Source: Enoplosus armatus (Eukaryota > Chordata > Actinopteri > Centrarchiformes > Enoplosidae). Taken from it: DNA of 64,000 nucleotides. The stretch covers positions 441,501 through 505,500 of the forward strand of contig NC_092198.1 in assembly GCF_043641665.1 (NCBI RefSeq), in the 5' to 3' direction. Below the pieces are notes generated by a model. The model did not search any database and was not told the DNA's origin. It saw only the letters and a program-made list of their open reading frames with translations. This document shows, one piece after another, positions 34,545-47,500 of this stretch. The translations under genes and the position numbers were made by a program. Position 1 is the first letter of the stretch. Each line of letters starts with the position of its first letter.

Positions 34545-34775
34545 TTTATTCTTTAAATACATACATACATAGACATTGCTATTGTATATATTTTTTACTT
34601 TTATTTTTCCCTTAAATATTGTAAATGTGTATATTTTTTATTCTCTATTTCTTATTTTTTATATTTTGTGCATACTTTTATTTCTAAATTTATGCTACTC
34701 TTGAATGGGAGCACCGGTAATGTATAATTTCCCCCCAGGATCAATAAAGTATTTCAGATTCTGATTCTGATTCTG
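34545..34775 (+). mobile_element. LINE 3' tail with (ATTCTG)n
   Basis: Ends in GGATCAATAAAGTATTTCAG and then ATTCTGATTCTGATTCTG, the typical tail of fish CR1/Rex-like LINEs. It includes CTCTTGAATGGGAGCACCGG, found inverted at 35700-35745. Confidence 0.75.
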
Positions 34776-34958
34776 CTCTTTATCTCGTTCCACTTGTCTC
34801 ACTAATATTCACTATTTGGTCATTTTTAATCATGTGATCTAACATCTACACACAGCAGTTATGTAACTCAGTGTCACAGCTGAGGATCTCATCTCAGCTC
34901 CACTTCCAGTCCTGCAGTCTGCAGTTCATGCTTCAGCGACATCATTCTCCTCCCACAT

Positions 34959-35005
34959 ACACACACACACACGCACACGCACGCACATGCACGCACACAC
35001 ACACG

Positions 35006-35052
<47 letters not shown>

Positions 35053-35111
35053 GCACATACACACACACACACGCACACACACGCACACGCACGCACATAC
35101 ACACACACACA

Positions 35112-35152
<41 letters not shown>
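34959..35152. repeat. (CA)n microsatellite with CG interruptions
   Basis: About 190 bp of CACACA with CACG and CATA variants. The open frames on both strands (THTH, VCVC) are artefacts. Confidence 0.97.
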
Positions 35153-35154
<2 letters not shown>

Positions 35155-35659
35155 CTCTTCATTTTCACTGTATTGAAAGCAGGGATTTCATCACCAGCTG
35201 ACAGAGACTGAAGCTGCTCCTCTGAAACCTGAAAGTCACTGAAGAGTCATAGTTGAATAATAATAGTGTTTATTAGAGTTTATTTACAGAGATGTACTCA
35301 CAGTACTGGAACACAGCTCGGGGACTCAGACCGGACTACAGGAGATACACAGTGAGTATCAGACACTTTATTATCTTCATGTGAAATCTTCCCTGCAGTC
35401 GAGACAAACAAGACTTTCAAATTAAAACCCTCGTTATGAAAGTAAGTTATGAAAAGATTTAACTCTGGATTGTGGCATTTCAGTGGTTTTTGGTTGAATT
35501 TGGCTTCATTTTACCAAGTATATAGTAAATACATTATTTTTCCAACATGCATTTCTAAGCTGTTGCTTTGAATGTCAAGCCTGGTGACCTCAGGTGATTT
35601 CCTGTCTGGCTTGACGCAGGTGAAGCTGACTCACCTGAATGTACTTTTACATCAAATGC

Positions 35660-35935
35660 TCAGAATCAGAATCAGAATCAGAATTACTTTATTGATCCCC
35701 GGGGGTGAAATTGTACAGTACTGGTGCTCCCATTCAAGAGTAGAAATTAGCAAAAATTTAGAACTAAAAGTATGTGCAAAATATAAAAATAAGAAATAGA
35801 AAATAAAAAATATACACATTTACAATATTTAAGTGAAAAATAAAAGTACAAAAATATATACAATAACAATGTATATGTATGTATATATATATATACGTAT
35901 TGCACTGGTGAACTCGATGTGAGTTAACAGTTAGG
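35660..35935 (-). mobile_element. LINE 3' tail, inverted copy
   Basis: CAGAATCAGAATCAGAATCA, TACTTTATTGATCCCCGGGG and GGTGCTCCCATTCAAGAGTA form the reverse complement of the tail at 34545-34775. The two copies face each other about 0.9 kb apart. Confidence 0.75.
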
Positions 35936-36599
35936 GAGATATATTTAGACATTTATCACAGAAAGAGTTATTCCCAGAAGGTGATCACATGAACTGTAAA
36001 ACATATTGACCCTTTTGTTTCTTTGTTCCACTTCCTGTTTTGTCTCTTGGCTTCTGGTTTCTGTTGCTGGCTGCAGTAAACTCAAGTCCAAAGTCTTGGA
36101 CCTGATTGGTTCACACAGCCTGCTTTGTGAGGAGGTCACGTGACCTGACATCACCACAGATATCAGATTAAAAAGATCATCTTCGGCACAAAGTTACGTT
36201 AGCTAACAGCTAGCTGAACTACATGTAGTTTGCTTTGTGTTGCTGCAGCTGTTTCTGTGGTGAAACATGTGACTCCTCAGTAGCCGCAAACAGGATGAAG
36301 AGCTCAGTTTGGTTATAAATGTTGCCTGCTGGTCTGGAGCCTTCATACACTCTGAAATGGTTCTCAAATGAACCCTTCTATGTGCTACAAGCCTGAAGAA
36401 CTATTTATTTAGTCTTACATAGACTATTGTTGTTATTAAACTCAACACTTGTAAACACAATAAGCGAAAAAAAGATCTGTTTATTGTGATTATGAGGAAG
36501 CGGAAGGCGTGAGGAGTCACAGGTGGATTTTCAAAAAGACGCTTTTATTCACCCAGAAACAATTCTCGAATAGGCACAACAAAAGACCTGGGCTCATAA

Positions 36600-36748
36600 A
36601 AGAGGTCTAAACAGAACTGGACTCTGGCCTAAACTGAACCTAAACTGAACAGAAACTGAACAGAAACTGAACTTAAACTGAACTTAAACTGAACATAAAC
36701 TGAACTTAAACTGAACCTAAACTGAACTTAAACTGAACTTTAACTGAA
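36600..36748. repeat. Tandem repeat of AACTGAACTTAA / AACTGAACCTAA
   Basis: About ten copies of a 12-bp unit, ending directly before the small inverted-repeat element at 36757. Confidence 0.9.
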
Positions 36749-36756
36749 CAGTGATC

Positions 36757-36910
36757 TACGGTGGCCCTGACAGCTCAACACCACAACATGTTTGTTTTCT
36801 CACGTTTCTTCTAAAAGCTGCTCATGTGCTGTTGAACTGGTGAAGATGTTTTGTTCATTTGCTTGTGTTTTCTTAAATTGCAGTGTGTTGAGCTCTCAGG
36901 GCCACCGTAC
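36757..36910. mobile_element. MITE with 24-bp terminal inverted repeats
   Basis: The left end TACGGTGGCCCTGACAGCTC continues as AACAC; the right end GTGTTGAGCTCTCAGGGCCA continues as CCGTA. They are inverted copies with one mismatch (GACAGC/GAGAGC). Flanking TA on both sides fits a TA target duplication, as in Tc1/mariner-type elements. The 150-bp body has no coding capacity. Confidence 0.75.
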
Positions 36911-37109
36911 AGGTCAGACCACTGTAGAAACCAGAGGGGTAACACAAAGACAAACTAACTGAACTACAGATAAAACAACACAGGACAATTTGCCCATCAG
37001 TTTAAATATTTTAAGAATCAACCAAAGTATCAAATAACTAATGCACTCAGTCAAACCAAATCTGTAAAGTAGAAGTCCCACTCACCCCCTATGATGTGGC
37101 AGCACTTGG

Positions 37110-37164
37110 TACAGTCTGATTGGCCACTTCCTGTATTTAACAGCTGGGCTTTAAGAGGCTCTTC
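37110..37164 (+). promoter_or_regulatory. kif26a: Possible kif26a promoter (CCAAT, ETS, TATA-like)
   Basis: An inverted CCAAT box (GATTGGCC, about 37117-37124), an ETS-like CACTTCCTGT (37125-37134) and TATTTAAC (about 37134-37141) lie 25-50 bp before a possible ATG at 37165. The arrangement is suggestive, but a similar cassette at 27570 without a known gene calls for caution. Confidence 0.35.
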
Positions 37165-38050
37165 ATGCCCCCAGCAGCAGCAGCAGCAGGTAACTGAAAG
37201 AACGACTCAAGACAAAGTGACGTTAGGCTAAAAGTGTGAAGCTACAGCTGCGTCATCATTCACCTGTAAATGTGCAGAAGGTGAACAAACTACAGGAAGT
37301 GTTTATAACCTGCAGGTGGTGGAGGGCGAGACTCTTCTTCCTCTGGCCTCAGCGTGTCGCAGGAAACGTCTTCGCTCTGCAGGAGAGGATGGCGAGGAGG
37401 CGAGAAGCTGCGCGTCGCGGCCGAACCCCGAAGGCTCGCTGTCGGCCACCCAATTGAGCCACTACGGCGAGCCGGAGGAGGGGGGGGAGGAGGAGAAGCT
37501 GCAGAGGCTGTGTCAGCGCTGCCACATCATGGCGTCTCAGCTGAACAGACAAGCAGCCGCTCTGGCCGACACCGCGGCTCTGAAGGTCAGAACAACGACA
37601 CACCGTACTCCTGTTTACAGGCAGGAAGACGCAGCACATTCAAACATGTCCACCAATGGGATAGAAGTTAGGCACAGTTTGATTGGATGTGAGGAGCAGA
37701 GGGGTGGGACAACGAGGAAAGAATCAACACGAGCGTGATTCAGTGATTTGAGTTTAAATTTCATGCAGGTGGAACATGAGGTCATCTTCATCTCTCCTTC
37801 AGAAGAGGAACACGAGGAAATATTAGAGTCACTGTTAACGTTCAGCTTGCAGACAGCTGGTAGAGATGTGATGGTCTGGTTTTAGATTCTCTTCCACAAC
37901 TATGTAATAGAATATAAAATATAAACTTGTTCAACCAATAATCATCTGTATATATCCATGTTGTATTGGGGGGCGGGGCGTTGTGGTCTAAAACAGTTTG
38001 GGGACCGCTGGTCTGGTAGCTTTTAGCCTCTTTCAGCTCCTAGTTTTGGT

Positions 38051-38088
<38 letters not shown>

Positions 38089-38460
38089 GACGAAGGTCAG
38101 CAAGTTAACACGAACATGATTCCAGCTTGTTTGTATTGATTTATAGATCGCTGACGTGTATTTCTGGATGAATGTTCGGACTCCTCAGAGTCAGTGAAGT
38201 GTGGAGGCCTCGTCCTCTGACGCTGAGCTCCTCTGTCAGGTTTTCAAATCACAGCTCTGTTGGGGCGAGAGAGCTTCACTCTCTATGGTGTTGACTCTCT
38301 CTCTCTCTCTCTCTCTCTGGAACACAGCGCTCTCTGATTCGATGATCAGACTTCACTGCCTCTCTCTCTTTATCTGACTCTTTCTCTTGCTCGCTCGCCC
38401 ACTCAGTCTCTAACCCAGTAGTTTTTCTCTCTGCTGCACACACACACACACATACACACA

Positions 38461-38509
<49 letters not shown>

Positions 38510-41471
38510 TCAGGCTCTCTGCTGTAGTTTGCAGGTCTGAACTGTGTGTGTTTCCATCCTCCTGGTTTCATGAGATATGTGTAAACAGTGTTTCCTGTCT
38601 GAGTGTAAAAGTTCTTTAAACAGACTCGATGAATAAATGAAGCTGAGACTGAAAGTGAAGATCTGGAAACAGCGATGACGAGGCTGTGACCTTCCTCACA
38701 TCACAGATGGCATGTTTCCATCATGTTCTCCACATGGTTCTCCATCATGTTCTCCACATGGTTCTCCATCATGTTCTCCACATGGTTCTCTGTTGTCTGA
38801 GCTTCCACTGGAGCTCTTTAATGACGTCATCTCGTCGCATCCTCTTCTTCTTCTTCTGTGGTGGTTTAACAGCAGCGACTGGAGGATTAGCTCCACCAGC
38901 TGTTTATTAGCTCCGCCAGCTGTTTATCTCCTTCAACCAGTGAACTCATGTTCACACAGCAGCAGTGCATGATGGTTACAGGTTGTGGAGTTTCTTTTGG
39001 GGGTTTTGGGATTAAAGTCATAATATTTGGAGGACAAATGTCATGTGATGTGAAAGTAAAGTGGAGATAAACGTCATTTTCTGATATTGTTTATTGTATA
39101 ACTTTATTCTCTTCTCTACAGTTATTACCTCATCTTCATCATTATAATCATCATCATCACCATCATCACATCTTTTGTCTCAAAATATTAAGATTTTATT
39201 GTTGTTATTATGTTTTGATCCTGATTCTCTGTCACAGTTTTCTCATTCACTTCAATCCAGTCAGTTTGATCCCAGCAGCATCTGGTGGACGTTGGAGGAA
39301 CTGCAGCGACACGCTGATCTGAGACGATCGGAGCAGGAAGTGAATGTCCCGCTGCAGTAAAAGCCCAGAGGACCTGCACAGTCAGTCAGCAGGATCTTTA
39401 TGAGCTCGTCATCATGACGTATGACTGGACCTCCGTCAGCCAGACAGGAAGTGTGTCAGATCTGGAGTCAGTCGGGCCACTTACTATTCTGGTTATTATC
39501 ACGGCTCATATGATGTTGATGGAGCTCTGTCCGCTGGAGTTCAGCTTTGTCCAAACTTTCCCTTTTCAGCATGCAGGCTGCTAGCTCGGAGGCTGGGGAA
39601 AACTTGTCCCAGCAGCCTGCATCCGGTGAGTCAGACTAAAACTCGAGCACACAGAGGTTTAACTGAGCTACATGCAGCAGAACTAGAGACAAGAACTAGA
39701 GACTAGAACTAGAGAGAAACCAGGGACGTCCTGCTGAAGATAAATGACTCCTCCTCCCCTGTTTGAGACAACTAATCGAGTCCAAGCGGCGCAGCCAGCG
39801 GCTGACTGAGACTAATCCTCTGCTCACTGTGGGACCCGAAGACCAGGACCTAAAGACAAGGACCATCCTTCAACCTGCTGTGGCCACTCTTTAAAGAGTT
39901 TATATTCAGGCCGTGACGCACCAATCACATTTCAAAGATGTGGAGCAGCTGATGTGTGGCTTCATCACGATCGATCTGTATCAATCATCAAGTATTGATC
40001 CTCCTAGAAGGAGGGCTGGAGTCCTGAACGTTGTGACGTGAACTCAGTCATGTGAGACGTCCTCTGATTAATTAATCTGTCAGCTGGTTTTACTTAACCG
40101 TGTGTGTGTGTGTGTGTGTGCGCGCGCAGCTCGAATATCATTTCTGGATGAACTTTACTTCTTAACGTCTCTCTGTAACTGAACATGTGATGATATTTAT
40201 TTGAGTACTTGTACACTGTGGTATTAGTACTTTTACTGTAGTACTTCTTGCACCAACAGAGAAGACTGTTTTTTTTTTGTTTTACTGTTTGAAACCAGTT
40301 CAAGTCAAGACGAGGACACGATCAGACATCAGTCCTCCACTGAGCTCCTTCCTCTCCTCCCTCTGTCACCACACATCACTTCAACATGGCCGCCGAGTCC
40401 AGAGTCCAGAGTCAGTCCTCGCTACGCTAACGAGCTTCAGAGGAGTCCGGTTTCTCTCAGAGCCCGGAGGGTTCACACAGAGCTCAACATGGGGGACAGA
40501 AAGACACATCATTCAGTCACAATAAGGGGAGGACAGAGTACACCAGATTAGAGAATTAGACTTCTAATCAACTGGATTAAGAGAGCCGGACTGACTCCTT
40601 TACGTTCATGGGATCTCACTTTCAATTAGAACATAGAAGAAGCGGCTGCTCTGGGTTCAGTTTCACACGTGGCTTTAATTAGTCTGTAATCTGACTACAT
40701 GTTGAAGATGACCCCCCCCCCCCCCCAGGCTGTGGCTGAGTGTCAAAGTAAAAGCCTACTGTTTTTGTGTCGTCAGATTTAACAAATCATTCCCTACTTG
40801 TTTCAGAGCTGATGTAGCTGGATGAGAGTTAACCAGATTAGATTAGCCTGGATTAACTGAGCAACACACACAGAATGGGAAGTGGATCTTGGTTGAAACT
40901 TGTTCACTTTTTGTTTGTAAAATAAGAGCATGTAGTTGAAGCTGAATCAGCTTCTAATTTTTTAAGGCATTTGTAAATGATACAAATTATACATATTTGT
41001 TGGCATGATATAATGTTGATGAATGGAGGGCCCATCTGTCTCTGTCCCAGCAATCTGGTTAAACAGATGGCAATCCATCCAATAGTTGCCACTGCAACGG
41101 CATTCTTTATGGCAGTGGTTCCCGACCTGGGGTTCCTAACCCCCATCAGGGGTCGTCTCTTGCCCTCTTGATTGTAAGGGTGTAAGAAAAAAAAATATAT
41201 ATAAGATATATATCCCTTGTATTATATTTGTTTCTCCCCCCTTATTTTGGTGTTCCCGGTCAAATTTGACCGGTCTGGTTTAACTGCTCTTACATTAACA
41301 CAAAAAACATAATGCTGTAAATAATTTCTCCAACTAATGGTGAACATGAATAACTGCAGTGAATATACAAAGAATAGACACTGAAAATTATAATAATAAT
41401 CAAAGCAGAGACCAAATTCACAGAACATCATAAAATCAACATGAATAGTCATTTTTGTGTGTGTGTGTGTG

Positions 41472-41513
<42 letters not shown>

Positions 41514-44500
41514 CACACACAGGAGTGGCATTGTACAATCAGGTTGGAGTGTGCCTTGCAAACGCAGGCATCACATTTGTAGCATTAGGTTGTGGATGTG
41601 TGAGTGTGCATGGGGATGTTTTCCATCTAATGGATGAACATAATCTAGTATTACCCATTCATTTCCTATGCCGGTCATTTTTGACCGGGAACACCACAGG
41701 TGTTACAAAGTTGATTAGACCACTCAAAATTCAATGAAAGTGGTGATCAGCAATTTTATATGTTCAAATGCCTAGTGTGGAGGATATCATAAGGCCTTGA
41801 GGCAATCAGAGGAAAAATAAAAATTTTATGATTTTATGAAGTTGTAAATCGGTCAGATTTGACCCAAACACCACAGAAGGGATATATATACATATATATA
41901 CATATATATATGTATATATATATATATATTTATAAAATCTGGGATTAAATTTGAATAATATAAGCAGCTGAGGAGTTTGTCTTTGGCTGAAACACTGAGT
42001 TTATAATTCTCTAATCATTAGTAATGAATGTAGAGTGACTTGCACTTTGTTAGATTTCTCTGTCTCTGCTGTAACCGAGATGAAAGAACCCATTGAGTCC
42101 AACATGTCAGTTCTGCTGCCTGCAGGTTCTCACCGTCTAATAAAGAAAACCAGTAACGAGATGTTTTCCTGCAGCACTCGTGATGAATGAGATAATTAGA
42201 GCTGAGGGAGACGACGCAGCCAGTTCAGCTTTTACCTTCAGCAACACCAAACACACTTCCAAACTCTCTCATATCCAGAGACGCAATCCGTGTGTTGATT
42301 GATTCATTCATTAATGTGAGTTTGTATGAACAAGTCCCAGAGCAGCCGAAAGACAAATACACTCTCTTCGTTCTGTTAGTCATCAGGACAAACACCAAGT
42401 CGACCAATGAGGAACCAAATCTGCTGTTTCTGGAACATTCAGTCAAATTTCCGCCTGTTGAAAACCAGATAAATGATGTTCACATATTTTATTCCAATTT
42501 CAGTTGAGTTTCAGTGACTCAATAATTCCAAAAGTGTGCAGATAGTCTGGTCCACATTCTTTAGTATACTGGACCTGCAGCACACATTCGACCGAAGAAA
42601 GTCTGAGTTAAATAATAAATAGATGCTGAACATGTTGACTGGAGTCTTCAGGCAGACCAATGAAACAGGAGATAACTAATATTTCTTTCAAGGTGAATGA
42701 ATGAAAGTGAATGTGAGTGTTAGACTGCCATCAGTGATGAAGGCAATAATAACTAATAATCACTTCATGTGTTCTCAGCTTCAAACGATGACGCTGTAGG
42801 TCGTCTGTAATCCTCTTATTGTCCTGATTGTGTTCACGTCTCCTCCTCTAGCTCGCTTCCCATCCTTCCTTCCTTCTTCCCTTCCTTCCTTCCTTCCGTC
42901 CTTCTTCCCTTCCTTCCTTCCTTCCTTCCTTCCTTCCTTCCTTCTTCCCTTCCTTCCTTCCTTCCTTCCTTCCCTTTTCCCTTCCTTCCTTCCTTCCTTC
43001 CTTCCTTCCTTCTTCCCTTCCTTCCTTCCTTCCTTCCTTCCTTGTATGTAAAGTTCATCTCAGCATTTTTATTGTGATTTACATGAAATCCCAAAGCAGG
43101 AAGCGGTCTGGCCTTCAGTTCAGGTCCTAACATAATCTAATCCAGTATCAAGGTTGTGTCTGGTGATGGGGTTGACGCACTGGAGCATGCTGGGTAATAA
43201 TTATATCCTGGTTGATTCTGTGCTGTCTCCTCCTCCATCAAAGCTGGACGTTGTTGAAGAGTTCATTCAGACCGACGAGCGGACAGACGGTTCGTTACAG
43301 TTTCTGTCCGTCGGTGGAGGTCAGACTGTCAGCCGACAGCAGACTCGCTCCTGAACCTGGACCTCCACCTGCGTTCACGCACTCAAGACCGTCACAGTTA
43401 TATTATGGATCAGGTCTCAGCTGACAGCTCTTATAAGTCTGAGTCATTGTTCGCCAGCAGAGGTCACCGACATGTTAACTTTGAAATGACTGCTTATGTT
43501 GAGTGTCTGGTGAAGAGGATCTCTGATCTTCATCCTGTGAAAGAAAGGGGCACAGTTTCAGCTGATTGGATCAGAGTTCAGACTGAAGGAGGAGAAGTTG
43601 CTGTTGCCTCCAGCTGCCGTGACGCCCTGCTGTCTCCACCATGAATAGACCGAGATTTACAAACCTGACGTCTGAAGGCAGAAAGAACCAGAATGCTGGT
43701 CTGGAGTCAGGTGGTCGAGAGTTGGAGCAGCTTCAGGATTATAAAACTAGAGGATCAACGAGACTCTGAGCCGTTTGGAGCTCACAGGTTAGTTTTTACA
43801 CGTCTTCATCGATGGATGAAATCTTCATTTTATTACTTTTTATTCCTCAAACGTTTGTGTTCTGCGACTCTGAGGATGTTTCCACTTTCTTTACATTCAG
43901 TTTATGAATGTGACCATAAATCCGACACATACAACATCAGAACCAAGAAGAAAAGTGGTGAATGAAGAGTTCATCCTTCAAGGTCCTTCAGGATCCTTCA
44001 GGTCAGCAGCAGCCTAAAACCCTTTTGACTGCAGGCATGATCCTGGTCTCTTCTGTGGATCAAAAGGTCGAACAACACATGAAAGTGTTTATATGTGTTT
44101 GGAGCTGCTGGACTCCAGAACACACTGGTTTCTAACTGGTCTGTGTATCTGTAGGAAACACTGACGCCAGAGTGGACGTCTCTTTAACAGCGTCAGAAAT
44201 ATTCAGAATGTTTCTGCAGGATGTCTCGGAAACTGACCTCAGTGCAGTTTAACTCTGTTTCCACTGACTAGTGTGTACTGCTGTGTACTGTTCAGCAGAT
44301 CTCTCCGTCCAACGCAAACATCAAATAATACTAATTGATGCAAGTTTTGGATGTTCTTTCACTTGACTGTTTCTGTTGTTATTGTGTCAGCTTCAACTTC
44401 TGACGTTGAAAATGTTTAATGGTCTTTAAACTGTCCTCCCGCCCCCTTCAGGACCCGGCCTACGCCTCCTTCCTCTTGGATAAGCTCCAGCGCCTCCAGT

Positions 44501-47500
44501 GGCCTCCTCGTGGCCGCCATGCTTTAGGGGACACTCGCTGTGACGTCTGCAGCGCCTCCTTCCACCAGCTGAGACGTCTCGCTCTGCGTCGTGCTCTGGG
44601 CATCAGCAGGGACATGACGCCTCGCCCCAGTGTACCACCGCCCACCACTAACTCCCGCCCGGCCTCAAACAGCAGCTGGGGGGGCGACAAGCTGCCGCTG
44701 AAGCAGCAGAGATGGTCGTATGAGGAGCAGCAGGGGGGCGGGACTCCGTGGAGATGGGGCGGAGTTCAGAGCACCTACCTGGGTGGGGGCGGGGCCAAAG
44801 GGCTGGCCACAGTCACACCCCTCCCCCTGAACGCACAACACTACCTGGAGGGAGTGTGGAGAGTCTCCTGCTGCAGACCTGAACCCCAACACAGAACGGT
44901 AAGCAGGGAGGGACAAACTGCATGTAAAGGGTCTCAGGTAGGAGGAGGGAGGGAAGGAAACAAGGAAGGAAGGAAGGAAGGGAGGTCTCTGTCTCTCTCT
45001 GTCTGTCTTTCTGTCTCTGTCTGTCTGTCTGTCTGTCTCTGTCTGTCTGTCTCTCTGTCTTTCTGTCTCTGTCTGTCTCTCTCTGTCTCTGTCTGTCTCT
45101 GTCTGTCCCTCTGTGTCTCTGTCTGTCTCTGTCTGTCTGTCTTTCTGTCTCTGTCTGTCTGTCTCTGTCTGTCTGTCTGTCTCTCTGTCTGTCTGTCTGT
45201 CTCTGTCTGTCTCTCTGTGTCTCTCTCTCTGTCTGTCTCTGTCTGTCCCTCTGTGTCTCTGTCTGTCTCTGTCTGTCTCTCTGTTGTCCCATTCAGTACA
45301 TTTCTTGGTTGTAATTGTTAAAAAAACAAATGTACCGTCGTGTTTCAGTCGTTTCTTCCTTTAGAGAAGCTTTAAATGAGCTGCAGGTTTTCACTTCAGA
45401 GATGAAACTGTGTCTGCAGAGACCAGAACCAGGACCAGGAACAGAACCAGGACCAGGAACAGGTGGCACTAAGCTGATTATTCTGCCTGCAGCCAAGAGG
45501 GAGATGACACAATCTGCAGTTTGGCAAAAGCCTAAAGAGCTGATTCACAATCTACCAAACAAGCCAAAATTTATCAAACTAAATTGAAAACAAACCAAGC
45601 TAAGCTAAGCGAAACCAGAACAAACACCACACACCACAGAACCAGAACAGACACTTTCTCTTCCTAAAGACCAAACCAGACCAAACGTGTCCATGTTCCA
45701 TGTCTCTCGGCTCTGGTTTGTGTCTTAGTGGTTTTGCTCTGGTGGTGGACTTGTCCTGCCGGCAGCACTCTGTGTAATCCTGTTAGCTGGCAGAGCGTGT
45801 CCCAGTCAAACAGCTGAATAATGGACTCCCCGTTTACCGCTTCCTGTTAACACGGTAATCCACTGTAACCAGGCCGCGGATCTCAGCCCAGAGATGCAGA
45901 AAAGAGGAAAAGAAGAGGGAGGGTAGGAAGCAGCTTGTGTCCTGACAGAACAAGGACAGACTCAACAACAAAAATCATATGATTCATAACCTCATGAATA
46001 CGATTAATAAACTAATACATTGATGTGAATTTGAATTGTAATGCTCTAAAACTGATGTACAGCCTTGTTTTTACAATTAAACTCATCATAAAAACACCAG
46101 TCAAATATAATTCAGTAACACACACACACACACACAAATTATAATACTGTGTGATGAAATATTACAAAATATTTGAAACTCACTGTCAGTTAAATTCTGA
46201 CAGAGCAACGAGCCCTCTGTGTTCTCTGGTCATTAGCGTGGCCCAGCAGGATTAGCCATTAGCCACAGTGAGCCGGAAACCTTCAGTTCTTGACTCAGCA
46301 GCCATATTGTGACAGAGCAGAACAGGAAGTTTGGATGCCAGCGATCCGGTTAATGACCAGAGCTAATTACTTAATGACCTCCTCATCCAGAGCTTCCTCC
46401 TCCTGCAGCTAATGGAGCGTCAAGCTAACCATGTTTTCCTGCTGCAGCTTCTCCTCTGGGATCTGATCTGGCCTCGTCCCCGTTAGAGGATGTTAATCTA
46501 CAGTTTTTAACAAAGCAACGAGACTTCAGGAGAGAGAAATCCTGTTCAAAATAAACTATTTATTCAAGGGCATAAATAATGTACCTGACGATGAAGTAAG
46601 ACATCAACAGAGACGGAAATCCACTGAATAAAAAAGGTGTACAGAAGTGTGAGGAGTTTCTCTAAAGGTGGAATCAGGACAGACTGTAATCATTGAGCTT
46701 TAAAGTTGTAAAAGGTGGATTTGTTCTCTTTTGGTGGAGCTAGGCTAGCAGTTTCCCCCTGCTTCCAGTCTTTGTGCTAAGCTAGGCTAAACACACCCTG
46801 GAGCTGTCTCTGCCCTGGACACAGAGATCTGGCCTGTTCCTTCAAAACCACATTTCAAAATATTCAGCAGACCGAAATATATTACAATCTGCAGCTTCAC
46901 TTAATTCAGTTTCTGATCCTGGATCAGTTTTGGATGAATTCAGTAACCATGGTGACGTGTTCAGAATCAAAGTGAAGATAATCTAACTGGAGGTCAGAAC
47001 ATGAACCTGAGTGATCCAGGAGAGACATGAGTGTCTGTGCTGATGATGTCTTTATTTTTATTTTTTCCTACTTCACAACTTTATCTTCCAGCTCGAACCT
47101 TTATTAATCCCCGGTATCGATCCTAACGACAGCATTGTCAGCACTGCTCCCGTCGCATGTCTTAATGCACAGCAAAGAGTTTTTAGTTGGGTTTGACCCC
47201 TGCGTCTTGTCTGTCAGGGTTTGACTTCAGATGGTGTCTATGTGACCATGAAGAGTTCGACTCAGGACGTCAAACCAGCAGCTCACAGCATCGCCACCCA
47301 AACCAGCCAACCACCGTCTGCTGCAGCTGCCTTCTTCATCAGGTCAGTGAACGCAACCCTCCTCAAACCTTTAACCAAGGTCTTCATCCTCAAGCCATTA
47401 TAATAATAATACTAATAATAATAATACTTGTCTTTATTTTAAATTACAGTTTGTAAAGATCCCAAACCCGTCAGGTAGCATTTTGGGGGAAATGTGTCTC

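Larger units (their letters stand above)
37586..44451 (+). other. kif26a: kif26a intron between exons 2 and 3
   Basis: No coding exon is seen in 6.9 kb. It holds (GT)n at about 38058-38087, (CT)n at 38290-38320, (CA)n at about 38438-38508, a 23-bp repeat at 38704-38795, a C-run at 40711-40727, the foldback element at 41.2-41.9 kb and a (CCTT)n tract at 42.86-43.04 kb. ORFs in these parts are short and unsupported. Confidence 0.6.

Noticed and set aside
34871..35211. ORFs of THTH and VCVC type, also at 21.9-22.4, 38.3-38.5, 48.7-49.1 and 55.0-55.7 kb
   Set aside because: Dinucleotide microsatellites open in several frames; no coding evidence.
44899..45321. Extension of the kif26a exon 3 frame into SVCLSV repeats
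   Set aside because: The donor ACG|GTAAGC at 44899 ends the exon; what follows is a CTGT/CTCT simple repeat.
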